64,000 nt of DNA from positions 1 to 64,000 of the forward strand of contig CAAFGG010000017.1 in the NCBI GenBank assembly GCA_900762325.1. The letters are read 5' to 3'. Of the stretch, positions 50,259 through 59,778 are shown piece after piece. The stretch's first letter is position 1. Each line of letters opens with the position of its first letter. The position numbers were made by a program, and so were the translations under genes. The notes below the pieces were generated by a model. The model searched no databases. It saw nothing but the letters and a program-made list of their open reading frames with translations, and had not been told where the DNA came from. This stretch comes from an uncultured Collinsella sp. (GTDB lineage Bacteria > Actinomycetota > Coriobacteriia > Coriobacteriales > Coriobacteriaceae).

Positions 50259-53009
50259 TTAGGCGGAGCGCTTCGCCTCGAGCTTGGCCTGGGCGGCAGC
50301 CAGGCGTGCGAGGGGCACGCGGTAGGGCGAGCAGGACACATAGTCCACATCGGCCACGTTAAACAGGCCCTTGATGGACTTGGGGTCGCCGCCGTGCTCG
50401 CCACACACGCCAAAGTGCATGTCGGGGTTGGTGGCGCGACCCTTCTCGACGGCCATGCGCACCAGATCGAGCACCGCCGCGTCGATGGTCTCGAAGGGGT
50501 TGTCCTTCAAGATCTTCTTGTGCATGTACAGCGGGATAAACTTGGCCTCGGCATCGTCGCGAGAGAACCCGAAAGTCGTCTGCGTGAGGTCGTTGGTGCC
50601 AAAGCAGAAGAAGTCGGCATGGTGGGCGATCTCGTCAGCGACCATGCAGGCGCGCGGCAGCTCGAGCATCGTGCCCACGGGAATATTGAGCTCGACGCCT
50701 TCCTCGGCGGAAACCTCGGCGATCACGCGCTCGATGACCTCGCGGGTCTGGACATGCTCGGCCGTGATGGAAACGAGCGGAACCATGATCTCGGGGCGCG
50801 GGTCGACGCCCTCTTTGATAAGGCGAGCGGCAGCCGTTGCCACGGCACGAACCTGCATGAGCGGCAGGTCGCTAAAGACGACGGACAGGCGCACACCGCG
50901 CAGGCCGAGCATCGGGTTGGACTCGACCATGCCGTCGATACGACGCAGGCGGGCGCGCAGGGCGGCAAGCTCTTCCTCGCTGGCGCCAGCGGCTTCCTTC
51001 TTGGTGATGGCGACCTCGAGCTCGCGAGGATTATCCAGGAACTCATGAAGCGGCGGATCGAGCAGACGAACGACCACATCGCGGCCAGACATGGTCTTGA
51101 ACATGGACAGGAAGTCCTCGGTCTGAACCTTGAGCAGGTCGGCCAGGGCCTGCTGCTTCACGGCCTCATCATCGGACAGAATGAAGCTCTGGATAATGTT
51201 CTTGCGATCGCCCAGGAACATATGCTCGGTGCGGCACAGGCCAATGGCCTCGGCGCCAAACTCGAGTGCGAGCGCAGCATCCTCGGGGTTGTCGGCGTTG
51301 ACGCGCACATGGTTGGCGTGGCCGCCGGTCTCGTCCAGGCGGATCTCGTCGGCCCAGGACAGGATGGTGTCCAGGTCGCCGGTGAGCTCGGCCGAGACCA
51401 GATCGACGGCGCCGTCGACGACGATACCCTGGGTGCCGTCGATGGAGATGACATCGCCCTCGCGCAGCACGCGGTCGCTGCCCTCGATGCGCACGACCTT
51501 CTCGGCGGCGTCGATGTGGAAGCGCTCGACGCCGCAGACGCAGGGCGTACCCATACCGCGAGCGATAACGGCGGCATGACTCGTCTTGCCGCCGTGGCTG
51601 GTCAGAATGCCCTCGGCGGCGACCATGCCTTTCAGGTCGTCGGGGTTGGTCTCCCAACGAACCAGGATAACCTTGTGACCCTCGTTGGCGCGCGCGACAG
51701 CGTCATCGCTCGAGAACACGACCTCGCCCACAGCGGCACCAGGGCTGGCGTTCAGGCCGCTGGCCAGGGCCTCGTACTTCTTGGAGGCGTCGAACTGCGG
51801 GTGCAGGAGCTGGTCGAGCTGCGCGGGATCGATACGGCTCACGGCCTCTTCGCGGGTGATGAGGCCCTCCTCGACCATTTCGATGGCGATGCGCAGGGCG
51901 GCGGTGGCGGTGCGCTTGCCCACGCGGGTCTGGAGCATCCAGAGCTTGCCCTGCTCGATGGTGAACTCGATATCGCACATATCGCGGTAATGATCCTCGA
52001 GCGTCAGGAACACGCGCTCGAGCTCCTCACCTGCAGACTCGAGGCCCGGGGTAGTCTTGAGGTCGGCGATGGGCTCGGTGTTGCGGATGCCGGCGACAAC
52101 GTCCTCGCCCTGGGCGTTTACCAAAAAGTCACCATAGAACTCCTTGGTGCCGTCGGCCGGGTTGCGCGTAAAGGCGACGCCGGTCGCAGAGGTCTCGCCC
52201 TTATTGCCAAAGGCCATGGCCTGGACGTTGACGGCGGTGCCGAGATCGTCGGAAATGCCATGCTGCTTGCGGTAGATGCAGGCACGCTCGTTCATCCAGC
52301 TGCCAAAGACGGCCTGGATGGCAAGGCGCAGCTGAAGCTCCGGATCATGCGGGAAGATGGGCTTGCCGTCGGCAACCTCAAGCTCGGGATACAGGGCGGC
52401 CTCGACGTTCTCGGAGAAGATGCCCTTAAAGGTCTCGACGAGCTCCTGAAGGTCCTCCGCCGATAGCTCGGAATCGACGCGAACGCCGGCGACCAGACGG
52501 GCCTGGGTCAGCGCGTTCTCGAACAGGTCGGCATCGACACCCATAACGACGTTGGAGAACATTTGGATAAAGCGACGGTAGCTATCCCAAGCAAAACGCG
52601 GGTTTTGCGTCTGGGCAATGAGGCCCTGAACGGAGTCGTCGTTGAGGCCCAAGTTGAGGACCGTGTCCATCATGCCGGGCATGGAAAACGGAGCGCCCGA
52701 GCGAACCGACACGAGCAGCGGATCGGAGGCATCGCCGAGCTTCTTGCCACAGCGGGCCTCGAGGTCGGCCTCGGCGGCAACGATCTCATCGAGCGCGCCT
52801 TCGGGCCAGACGTTGCCGGCACCGGAGTACTCGACGCAAGTCTGGCAGGTAATGGTAAAGCCACCGGGAACCGGCAGGCCGATGCGGCTCATCTCGGCAA
52901 GGTTTGCGCCCTTGCCGCCAAGCACGAAGTTCATGGACTTGTCGCCCTCAGTGACACAGGTGCCCTGGGCGTCGGTTCCAAAACGGTAAACCCTCTTGCA
53001 ATCGCTCAC
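50259..53009 (-). CDS. ppdK: Pyruvate, phosphate dikinase
   Basis: A 916-residue enzyme that interconverts PEP, AMP and PPi with pyruvate, ATP and Pi. The N-terminal ATP-grasp region starts NFVLGGKGANLAEM. The central swivelling domain carries the phosphorylated His in GGKTSHAAVIARGMGTPC, whose adjacent Thr is the usual regulatory site. The C-terminal TIM-barrel has FCFGTNDLTQTTFGFSRDD and a Cys near GVCGEHGG. The start is GTG at 53009 behind GGAAGGGGAAGTATC. Its regulator gene ppsR is next upstream. In fermenters it may work toward pyruvate and ATP or toward PEP. Confidence 0.96.
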   Translation of the reverse strand: MSDCKRVYRFGTDAQGTCVTEGDKSMNFVLGGKGANLAEMSRIGLPVPGGFTITCQTCVEYSGAGNVWPEGALDEIVAAEADLEARCGKKLGDASDPLLVSVRSGAPFSMPGMMDTVLNLGLNDDSVQGLIAQTQNPRFAWDSYRRFIQMFSNVVMGVDADLFENALTQARLVAGVRVDSELSAEDLQELVETFKGIFSENVEAALYPELEVADGKPIFPHDPELQLRLAIQAVFGSWMNERACIYRKQHGISDDLGTAVNVQAMAFGNKGETSATGVAFTRNPADGTKEFYGDFLVNAQGEDVVAGIRNTEPIADLKTTPGLESAGEELERVFLTLEDHYRDMCDIEFTIEQGKLWMLQTRVGKRTATAALRIAIEMVEEGLITREEAVSRIDPAQLDQLLHPQFDASKKYEALASGLNASPGAAVGEVVFSSDDAVARANEGHKVILVRWETNPDDLKGMVAAEGILTSHGGKTSHAAVIARGMGTPCVCGVERFHIDAAEKVVRIEGSDRVLREGDVISIDGTQGIVVDGAVDLVSAELTGDLDTILSWADEIRLDETGGHANHVRVNADNPEDAALALEFGAEAIGLCRTEHMFLGDRKNIIQSFILSDDEAVKQQALADLLKVQTEDFLSMFKTMSGRDVVVRLLDPPLHEFLDNPRELEVAITKKEAAGASEEELAALRARLRRIDGMVESNPMLGLRGVRLSVVFSDLPLMQVRAVATAAARLIKEGVDPRPEIMVPLVSITAEHVQTREVIERVIAEVSAEEGVELNIPVGTMLELPRACMVADEIAHHADFFCFGTNDLTQTTFGFSRDDAEAKFIPLYMHKKILKDNPFETIDAAVLDLVRMAVEKGRATNPDMHFGVCGEHGGDPKSIKGLFNVADVDYVSCSPYRVPLARLAAAQAKLEAKRSA

Positions 53010-53084
53010 GATACTTCCCCTTCCATGCGCTTACGCGCACGACCGTGTTGACGAATCGACCCGCCGAATGCGGGCCGTGAGGGA

Positions 53085-53179
53085 ACTATACGGCGGGCAT
53101 TGAGCGGGCTTGCGTAGAGGGCGCGGGGTTTGGTAAACGTGATAAATATGGCGGTAAACGGTAGGTAAAGGTGGTTACC
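53085..53179 (-). promoter_or_regulatory. Predicted ppdK promoter with three phased repeats
   Basis: A -10-like TATAGT lies at 53085-53090 (minus strand) without a good -35. Upstream are three direct repeats, read on the plus strand as GGTAAAC at 53132 and 53153 and GGTAAAG at 53164, spaced 21 and 11 nt, i.e. on one DNA face. A palindromic GGTTACC follows at 53173. This layout suits an activator-dependent promoter. The rest of 53010-53306 contains a CCCGC/GCGGG hairpin in the leader and a GGGGTA/TACCCC hairpin near 53281-53300. Confidence 0.5.
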
Positions 53180-53306
53180 CTATGAAGATACCAATGCAAG
53201 GGAATTGCAGGTCAGATGCAAGTTTCTTGCTAAATCGCTTTACCATTATCGTGCATTATTTTTAGTTAGTTATTTTAGACGGGGTATTTATAGCTACCCC
53301 AATAAG

Positions 53307-54182
53307 CTAGCTTTGTTGGGCTCGACGGGCGGCGCGGCGGGCGTGGGCTTCTTGGATTTCCTCCAAGTGGCTAATGATCTCGGAGGCGCTTTCCTCGATG
53401 GCCTTGCCGTCGGTACGCACCACAAAGCAGCCTAGGCGCTTCATGAGGGCACGAGCTTCCTCGAGCTCGCTGCGCACGCTCTCGGGCTCGGCATAGGAGC
53501 CGGCAACGGCACGGGCGTAGTCATCGCCCAAGCGGCTATCGCGAATCTCGGAAATAACGTCGACGGTCGAAATCAGGCCAAACAAACGCATCGGGTCGAC
53601 CTCGTAAATTGACTTGGGCGGCTCCATGCCATGGGCCAACGGAACATTGGCAACCTTGTAACCTTGAAAGGCCAAAAACATCGACAGCGGCGTCTTGGAC
53701 GTGCGCGATACGCCCAGCAGCACGATATCGGCACCCGACAGATCGTCGCAGCCGCGCCCGTCATCGTGCTCAACGAAATACTCCATGGCCTCGATACGAT
53801 GGAAATAGCGGTCATCGGTCTTGTGAATCACGCCCGCAACGCCCTTGGGCGGCACACCGATGAGCGACGACAGCACGGCGAGCGTCGGACCGATCAGGTC
53901 GACCGAGCGAATATGCAGCATGCCCAGGTAATCGAGCACACGAGCACGTAGCGCCGGGTCGACAATGGTGTGGAACACGGCGATATCGCGATGGTCGGCA
54001 TCGACGCGAGGTCCCACGAACGACTCAACCTGCTCCACCGAGGTCACCTTAGGCAGGCGCAAAACGCGAAAAGCCCCTTCATCAAATTGCCCGGACGCCG
54101 CAAGCACCACCTCACAAGCAGTATCACCGAGCGAGTCGGAGATAACGATAACGGTGGGACGAACGGCGACCGGGCAATCCAT
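53307..54182 (-). CDS. ppsR: Pyruvate, phosphate dikinase regulatory protein (PDRP, DUF299)
   Basis: A 291-residue bifunctional kinase/phosphotransferase that inactivates PPDK by ADP-dependent phosphorylation and reactivates it with Pi. Family marks are VISDSLGDTACEV at the start, HKTDDRYFHRIEAMEYFVEHDDG and the P-loop-like GVSRTSKTPLSMFLA. ATG at 54182 follows AAAGGAGCCCCGC. It stands just upstream of ppdK, which favours PPDK rather than PEP synthase as target. The C-terminal tail is rich in Ala and Arg. Confidence 0.93.
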   Translation of the reverse strand: MDCPVAVRPTVIVISDSLGDTACEVVLAASGQFDEGAFRVLRLPKVTSVEQVESFVGPRVDADHRDIAVFHTIVDPALRARVLDYLGMLHIRSVDLIGPTLAVLSSLIGVPPKGVAGVIHKTDDRYFHRIEAMEYFVEHDDGRGCDDLSGADIVLLGVSRTSKTPLSMFLAFQGYKVANVPLAHGMEPPKSIYEVDPMRLFGLISTVDVISEIRDSRLGDDYARAVAGSYAEPESVRSELEEARALMKRLGCFVVRTDGKAIEESASEIISHLEEIQEAHARRAARRAQQS

Positions 54183-54216
54183 GCGGGGCTCCTTTTGCGC
54201 TTATGCGCAGGCTGGC

Positions 54217-56313
54217 TTACTTTTTGCGGGCAAGCTCACCGATGTTGGCGATGCCGGAGAAAACGGCCTCGAAGCGGTTGAGCAGCTTAAGGCGATTATC
54301 GCGAAGCTGCTCGTCCTTGTCCATGACCATAACCTCATCGAAGAAGCGGTCGATGGGGGCACGCAGAGCGGCGAGGGCGGCAAATGCGGCCGGGTAATCC
54401 TCGGCAGCGAGAGCAGCATCGACGGCGGTCTGAGCGGCCTCGGAGGCGTCGGCAAGCGCAAGCTCAACCTCGCCCATCAGGGCGCGGTCGTACTCCGCAC
54501 CCAGCTCGGGCTTGGAGATGTGCGCGGCGCGGGCATAGGCGGTCGCCAGGTTATCGAACGTCTCAGCGTCGTTCTTGCGGGCCTCGTCGAGGGCGGCGCA
54601 GCGGGCGAAGAAGACGGACGGGGCGATGATGTGCACCGCGGAGACGGCGGCAACGGTATCGGCCGGGATCTTTTCGTCACGGGCCATGCTCACCAGGCGG
54701 CCATGGAAGAAGTCGCGAACCTGCTGGGCGACCTCGGCGGCGTCGAACTCAATGCCCTGCTCACTGTAGAGCTCGAGGGCGAAGTCGATGAGCGACGTGG
54801 GGTCGATCGGCAGACGGTCGCGCAGGATGTTGATGATGCCGATAGCGGCACGACGCAGCGCGTAGGGGTCCGAAGAGCCGGTCGGGGGCTCGCCGATGGC
54901 AAAGATACCGGCGATGGTATCGAGCTTGTCGGCACAGGCCACGATGCAGCCAGCGGTGCCCTCGGGCAGCTCGTCACCGGCAAAGCGAGGACGATAGTGA
55001 TCGCGAATAGCATGAGCGACCTCGTCGTTCTCCCCCATCGCGGTCGCGTAATAACCGCCCATCACGCCCTGCTGGCTCGTGAACTCGACGACGGCGTTAG
55101 ACACCAGGTCGGCCTTGCACAGGTGCGCGGCGCGGGCGGCATCGGCGGCAAGGTGGGCGCCCAGGTGAGCCTCGCGGGCGATAGCGAGCGCGAGCTGCTC
55201 GATGCGCTCGGACTTGGCGAGCACGCTACCGAGCTTCTCCTGGAAGGCAACCTTGGCCAGACGCTCACGGAACTCGTCGAGGGAGATCTTCAGGTCCTCC
55301 TCGTAGAAGAACTTTGCGTCGTCCAGACGGGCGCGCACGACGCGCTCGTTGCCGTCGATCACGCGCTCGGCGTTCTCGGGCTTGCTGTTGGAGACGACCA
55401 CGAACTCACGCGTGAGTTTGCCCTCGCCGTCATAGATCGGGAAGTAGCGCTGGTTGGTGAGCATGGACTCGCAGATGATCTCGTGCGGGACCTTGAGGAA
55501 CTCCTCGTCGAAGGTACCGACGAGCACCGTCGGCCACTCGCAGAGGTTGATAACCTCTTCGAAGACCTTCTTGGGCGTATCAACATGGCAGCCGGGACGG
55601 GCAGCCTCGACCTCGGCGATACCGGCAAGGATGGCCTCACGACGACGCTCAGCAGAGAGCACGCCGGCGTCCTCGAGCACCTGCTCGTAGACGGCGGGGC
55701 TGGCGACAACGTGGTCACCAGGGCCAAGTACGCGATGACCACGCGTGGTGTTGCCACTCGTCACGTCGGCAAACGACACGGGAACAACATCCTCGCCCAA
55801 AAGGCAGCAGATCCAACGGACCGGACGAACAAAGGTCGCGTGCTCGTGGCCCCAGCGCTGGCTGCGGTAGTTGGGCCACTGCAGGCCGGCAATAGTCTTC
55901 TCGCACAGAGCGGTCAGAATCGGCGTAGCCGGTGCGGGGGGAATGTTCTTCTCGGCGAACACATACTCGCGACCGTCAGTGTCCTCGCGTCGAACCAGGT
56001 CCTCGGCAGCCACACCGCACTTGCGGGCGAAGCCCTGGGCGGCCTTGGTGGCGTTGCCGTCGGCATCGAAGGCAATGTTTGCCGCGGGACCGCGCTTGAC
56101 CTCATGGACCTCATCGGTCGCAGTGGCGACATCGGCCACGAGCGCAGCCAGACGACGCGGGCTCGAGATCACGCGGACCTCGCCATGGGCCAGACCGGCC
56201 TCGTCGAGGCCCTTGGCGATCATGGTGCCAAGCTGCTTGACGGCATTGTTCAACGGTGCGGAGGGCATTTCCTCCGTACCAATCTCAAACAGGAAATCCT
56301 TAGCGTCTGCCAT
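54217..56313 (-). CDS. glyS: Glycine--tRNA ligase beta subunit
   Basis: A 698-residue subunit of the tetrameric bacterial glycyl-tRNA synthetase. The conserved start FLFEIGTEEMPSAPL, the RWGHEHATFVRPVRW region, the HD-like stretch and the anticodon-binding C-terminal domain with DPYALRRAAIGI are present. ATG at 56313 lies 3 nt after the glyQ stop with GAGG inside glyQ, so the subunits are coupled. Confidence 0.97.
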   Translation of the reverse strand: MADAKDFLFEIGTEEMPSAPLNNAVKQLGTMIAKGLDEAGLAHGEVRVISSPRRLAALVADVATATDEVHEVKRGPAANIAFDADGNATKAAQGFARKCGVAAEDLVRREDTDGREYVFAEKNIPPAPATPILTALCEKTIAGLQWPNYRSQRWGHEHATFVRPVRWICCLLGEDVVPVSFADVTSGNTTRGHRVLGPGDHVVASPAVYEQVLEDAGVLSAERRREAILAGIAEVEAARPGCHVDTPKKVFEEVINLCEWPTVLVGTFDEEFLKVPHEIICESMLTNQRYFPIYDGEGKLTREFVVVSNSKPENAERVIDGNERVVRARLDDAKFFYEEDLKISLDEFRERLAKVAFQEKLGSVLAKSERIEQLALAIAREAHLGAHLAADAARAAHLCKADLVSNAVVEFTSQQGVMGGYYATAMGENDEVAHAIRDHYRPRFAGDELPEGTAGCIVACADKLDTIAGIFAIGEPPTGSSDPYALRRAAIGIINILRDRLPIDPTSLIDFALELYSEQGIEFDAAEVAQQVRDFFHGRLVSMARDEKIPADTVAAVSAVHIIAPSVFFARCAALDEARKNDAETFDNLATAYARAAHISKPELGAEYDRALMGEVELALADASEAAQTAVDAALAAEDYPAAFAALAALRAPIDRFFDEVMVMDKDEQLRDNRLKLLNRFEAVFSGIANIGELARKK

Positions 56314-56316
56314 GGC

Positions 56317-57228
56317 TTACGCCACCTCGCCTTCCTGGTCGGCATTCTCGTTGACTCCGGCGACCTCGGCCATGTAGGCCTCGCAGCACGCCTTGGCGAC
56401 GGCGCGGACGCGCAGGATGTAGTTGGCACGCTCGACCGCGGATAGGGCACCGCGGGCATCGAGCAGGTTGAAAGCGTGGCTGCACTTCATGACGCAGTCG
56501 TACGCCGGCAGCGGCAGCTTTCGCTCCAGGCAGGAATGGCACTCGGCCTCGTAGTCGTCAAACTTCTGACGCATCATCTCGACGTTGGCGACCTCAAAGT
56601 TATAGGCACTGAACTCGCGCTCGTTCTCGAGGAACACGTCGCCATAGGTCATGGGCGTGCCGTCGGGCAGGTAGCTCCACACCAGGTCGTAGACGGAGTT
56701 GACGCCCTGCGCATACATGGCAATGCGCTCCAGGCCATAGGTGATCTCGACAGGCACGGGGTCGACCTCGATGCCGCCCACCTGCTGGAAGTACGTAAAC
56801 TGCGTGACCTCCATGCCGTTGAGCCAGACCTCCCAGCCAAGACCCCAGGCGCCGAGCGTCGGGCTCTCCCAGTCGTCCTCGACAAAGCGGACGTCATGGT
56901 CGTTGGGGTCCAGGCCAATGGCGGCCAGCGAACCCAGGTAGAGCTCCTGGGCGTTGACCGGCGAGGGCTTGATGAGCACCTGGAACTGATAGTAGTGCTG
57001 CATGCGGTTGGGGTTCTCGCCGTAGCGGCCGTCGGCGGGACGGCGGCAAGGCTGCGCATAGCAGGTGCGCCACTCGGCGGGACCGAGCGAGCGCAGCGTG
57101 GTCGCGGTATGGAAGGTACCGGCACCGACCTCGGAGTCATAGGGCTGCATAATGACGCAGCCCTGCTCGCCCCAGTACTGCTGGAGGCGCAGGATGATGT
57201 CTTGGAAGGAAAGCGATGAAGCGTTCAT
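56317..57228 (-). CDS. glyQ: Glycine--tRNA ligase alpha subunit
   Basis: A 303-residue class II catalytic subunit. FQDIILRLQQYWGEQGCV, the MQPYDSEVGAGTFHTATTL stretch, AQPCRRPADGRYGENPNR and GGIEVDPVPVEITYGLERI are near-invariant in the family. ATG at 57228. A possible -10 (TATAGT, about 57275) lies in the gap to lepB, but no firm promoter can be assigned. Confidence 0.98.
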   Translation of the reverse strand: MNASSLSFQDIILRLQQYWGEQGCVIMQPYDSEVGAGTFHTATTLRSLGPAEWRTCYAQPCRRPADGRYGENPNRMQHYYQFQVLIKPSPVNAQELYLGSLAAIGLDPNDHDVRFVEDDWESPTLGAWGLGWEVWLNGMEVTQFTYFQQVGGIEVDPVPVEITYGLERIAMYAQGVNSVYDLVWSYLPDGTPMTYGDVFLENEREFSAYNFEVANVEMMRQKFDDYEAECHSCLERKLPLPAYDCVMKCSHAFNLLDARGALSAVERANYILRVRAVAKACCEAYMAEVAGVNENADQEGEVA

Positions 57229-57287
57229 GCCTCTAATATCCCCTCGTCGAAACGATTACACGGTTAGGTACTGTACTATAGCGGTTT

Positions 57288-57851
57288 TTAGTCGATAGCG
57301 CCGATGCGGTTGAGCGGCCAGTAGCGCACAAGCGCCACAGCGATCAAATCAGAGCGATCGACGGGACCAAAGTAGCGTGAGTCGGCAGAGTTTTCGCGGT
57401 TGTCGCCCATCACCCACACGCACCCGTCGGGAACGGTGTAGGGATAGCTTACCTGAGCGCCGGGCGCTTGGACCGATAGTGGCCAGCTCATGCCCGTCGT
57501 ATAGTCCTCGTCGAGCGCTTGGCCGTCAACGACCACCTTGCCATCCTGCAGGTCGACCGTCTGGCCGGCCGTGGCAATAACGCGCTTGACAAGAACATCA
57601 TGCTCGGAGGTGCCATCGGGGTTGTGAAACACCACGATATCGCCCTGCTTGACGGGCTGACCGAGCTCGAGGCTCACCTTTTGCGCCAGGATCTGGTCGC
57701 CAATCTCGATTGTGTCCTCCATAGAGCCGGTGGGCACCACAAAGGGCTCGACCACAAAGGTGCGGATCAGGAAGGTGGCCACAAGCGCGATCGCGATGAC
57801 CGCGATCCACTCAAAAGCGCCCCTCAACGCGGAATGTTGCGTAGGAACCAT
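57288..57851 (-). CDS. lepB: Signal peptidase I
   Basis: A 187-residue membrane serine protease that removes signal peptides. One N-terminal transmembrane helix (about 12-32) is followed by the catalytic Ser in PTGSMEDTI, the Lys in VKRVIATAGQ and the box E motif MGDNRENSADSRYFG. ATG at 57851 has GGAG 5 nt upstream within the trmD end; a GTG two codons earlier is rejected. In many genomes lepB sits near rplS and rnhB; here it follows trmD. Confidence 0.96.
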   Translation of the reverse strand: MVPTQHSALRGAFEWIAVIAIALVATFLIRTFVVEPFVVPTGSMEDTIEIGDQILAQKVSLELGQPVKQGDIVVFHNPDGTSEHDVLVKRVIATAGQTVDLQDGKVVVDGQALDEDYTTGMSWPLSVQAPGAQVSYPYTVPDGCVWVMGDNRENSADSRYFGPVDRSDLIAVALVRYWPLNRIGAID

Positions 57852-57853
57852 AC

Positions 57854-58612
57854 TCACTCCTCGCTCTGCGAATACGAAGCGTCAAGGATCTCCTGCGCGT
57901 AAGCGCGCTCCTCGGGCGTGAGCCGCGCAGTCTCGATCAGGTCGGGACGCCAGCGACAGGTGCGCTCGATGGCATTCTTGCGGCGCCAGGCATCGACCTT
58001 GGCGTGATCGCCGCTCACGAGCACCGGAGGAACGCCCTCGCCGTTGAACTCGGCGGGGCGGGTGTACTGCGCGTACTCGAGCAGGCCTCCGTCCTCGGCG
58101 GTCGAGAACGACTCGTCCACGTTGCTCATCTCGTCGCCCAGGGCGCCGGGAATGAGGCGTACGACGGCATCGGCAACGACCATCGCGGGCAGCTCGCCGC
58201 CCGTGAGCACATAGTCGCCGATCGACAGACGTTCATCGGCATACGCATACGCGCGCTCGTCGACGCCCTCGTAACGGCTGCACACAAACAGCAGGCGCTC
58301 ACTTTTGAGCAGGCGCTCGGCCACATGCTGCGTAAAAGGCTCGCCACAGGGGGTAAAGAACACCACAGTGGGCTTAGGACCCTCTGCGCTAATGGCCTCG
58401 ATGGCCTCTGCGATAGGCTCGACCTTCATGAGCATGCCCTGCCCGCCGCCGTACGGCTCGTCATCGACGGTACGATGGCGGTCGTGCGTCCAGTCGCGCA
58501 GGTTATACGCCTTAAAATCAAAAAGGCCGGCCTTGCGGGCGCGGCCCAAAATCGATGTGGACATAACGGGCTCAAACATCTCGGGAAAGACCGAAAGGGT
58601 CTCGATCAGCAT
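57854..58612 (-). CDS. trmD: tRNA (guanine-N1-)-methyltransferase TrmD
   Basis: A 252-residue SPOUT methyltransferase making m1G37. The trefoil-knot region LSIGDYVLTGGELPAMVVADA and the RYEGVDERA motif are present, with a catalytic Asp in the C-terminal half. ATG at 58612. It lies 10 nt after rimM, in the order rpsP-khpA-rimM-trmD. Confidence 0.97.
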   Translation of the reverse strand: MLIETLSVFPEMFEPVMSTSILGRARKAGLFDFKAYNLRDWTHDRHRTVDDEPYGGGQGMLMKVEPIAEAIEAISAEGPKPTVVFFTPCGEPFTQHVAERLLKSERLLFVCSRYEGVDERAYAYADERLSIGDYVLTGGELPAMVVADAVVRLIPGALGDEMSNVDESFSTAEDGGLLEYAQYTRPAEFNGEGVPPVLVSGDHAKVDAWRRKNAIERTCRWRPDLIETARLTPEERAYAQEILDASYSQSEE

Positions 58613-58622
58613 GTTGTCCTCC

Positions 58623-59144
58623 CTACTTGTCCATATCGATCAGGCCGTCCATAACGTGGACGGAAATTGTTCCTGTGTCGGGAAGATCGAGCACAACCTG
58701 CTCGATCACGGGAATCAGTACCTCGCCGTACCGATCGCCCTCGACAACCCAAACATCGTTCGCGGGCGTCGACATGATCTCGACGATCGTGCCGAGCGAA
58801 CCGAAGCGCTCGTCGACCACCTCGCGACCCATCAGGTCGGTATAGGCAGCGTCGAGCGAATCGAGCTCAAAGTCGTCGCGATTTGCCAGCACATAGCATC
58901 CCGTGATGCCCTCGGCGGCCGTCAAGTCGTCAATGCCCTCAAACGAGACCAGATCGCCATCGCCCGTATCGGTGACGGACACGACCGTGCAAAAGCGGTC
59001 GCGCTTGAGCGCCGGCGGCGTCAGGGCGACGCGCATGCCCGGCTCTAATACAGAAGGAAGCCCCCGCAGCGGCTGCGCGAGGACCTCCCCCTTCCTTCCG
59101 TGCGGCTTGACCACACGGGCGATGTTTTTGTACTGGGACCTCAA
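58623..59144 (-). CDS. rimM: 16S rRNA processing protein RimM
   Basis: A 173-residue 30S assembly factor. The N-terminal barrel begins NIARVVKPHGRKGEV, a G-rich turn typical of the family, and the PRC-barrel domain has the DVWVVEG stretch. The only usable start is TTG at 59144, with a weak TAGGA upstream at the khpA stop; the first in-frame ATG would delete the N-terminal domain. Confidence 0.93.
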   Translation of the reverse strand: MRSQYKNIARVVKPHGRKGEVLAQPLRGLPSVLEPGMRVALTPPALKRDRFCTVVSVTDTGDGDLVSFEGIDDLTAAEGITGCYVLANRDDFELDSLDAAYTDLMGREVVDERFGSLGTIVEIMSTPANDVWVVEGDRYGEVLIPVIEQVVLDLPDTGTISVHVMDGLIDMDK

Positions 59145-59148
59145 GGTC

Positions 59149-59433
59149 CTAGCCCAGAACCTCTACCTCGACAGCAGTGTCGAGGCGAGCGGCCAGTGCA
59201 CGGGCGAGCGTGCGAATGGCCTTGATGGTACGGCCACGACGGCCGATGACCTTAGCGACGTCATCCTCGGCGACCGAAACCTCAATCGTAGAGGCGTCAT
59301 CACCATCGATGACCTCAAGGCTCACGGAATCCGGGTCGTCGACGATCTGAACAACGAGATATTCGACGAGATCGGCGATGCGATCTGAGAGCATTGCCTC
59401 ACCCTCGAGCTGTGCAGCGTCAACCTCAGGCAC
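59149..59433 (-). CDS. khpA: KH-domain RNA-binding protein KhpA (YlqC)
   Basis: A 94-residue protein with one KH domain; the GxxG loop is IGRRGRTIKAIRTL. KhpA binds RNA, often with KhpB, and influences cell division and wall synthesis in Gram-positives. About 15 extra N-terminal residues precede the usual start LSDRIADLVEYLV. The start is GTG at 59433 with GAGGAG at the end of rpsP. Between rpsP and rimM, as usual. Confidence 0.92.
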   Translation of the reverse strand: MPEVDAAQLEGEAMLSDRIADLVEYLVVQIVDDPDSVSLEVIDGDDASTIEVSVAEDDVAKVIGRRGRTIKAIRTLARALAARLDTAVEVEVLG

Positions 59434-59436
59434 GAT

Positions 59437-59778
59437 TTACTCCTCGGCGCCCTCAGCGGCCTCAGCGGCAGCCTTAGCGGCCTCGGCCTCTTTGGCGAGC
59501 TGCTTCTTGGACTTCTTGACAACGGTCTCGGTCTTCTCGCCCTCGTTGGCGGCCTTGACCAGAGCGGCGACGGCGTCGGTGAGCTGAGCACCCTTGGACT
59601 GCCAGTCGGCGATCTTCTCGAGGTCGAGGTTGATGGTCTTGGGGGCGGTCATCGGGTTGTAGCGGCCAACCTCCTCGATGATACGACCGTCACGCGGGGC
59701 GCGGGAATCGGCGACGACGACACGGTAGTACGGACGCTTCTTAGCGCCGTGACGAGCAAGGCGAATCTTGACTGCCAA
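59437..59778 (-). CDS. rpsP: 30S ribosomal protein S16
   Basis: A 113-residue ribosomal protein. AVKIRLARHGAKKRPYYRVVVADSR and GRYNPM are diagnostic. A C-terminal Ala/Glu/Lys-rich extension of about 25 residues goes beyond the usual core. The start is TTG at 59778 behind GGAGGAGTTTCC; no ATG is in place. First gene of the rpsP-khpA-rimM-trmD-lepB run. Confidence 0.97.
   Translation of the reverse strand: MAVKIRLARHGAKKRPYYRVVVADSRAPRDGRIIEEVGRYNPMTAPKTINLDLEKIADWQSKGAQLTDAVAALVKAANEGEKTETVVKKSKKQLAKEAEAAKAAAEAAEGAEE

Noticed and set aside
50394..52466. A 690-codon plus-strand open frame opposite ppdK
   Set aside because: Same codon-bias artefact; no start signal or motif.
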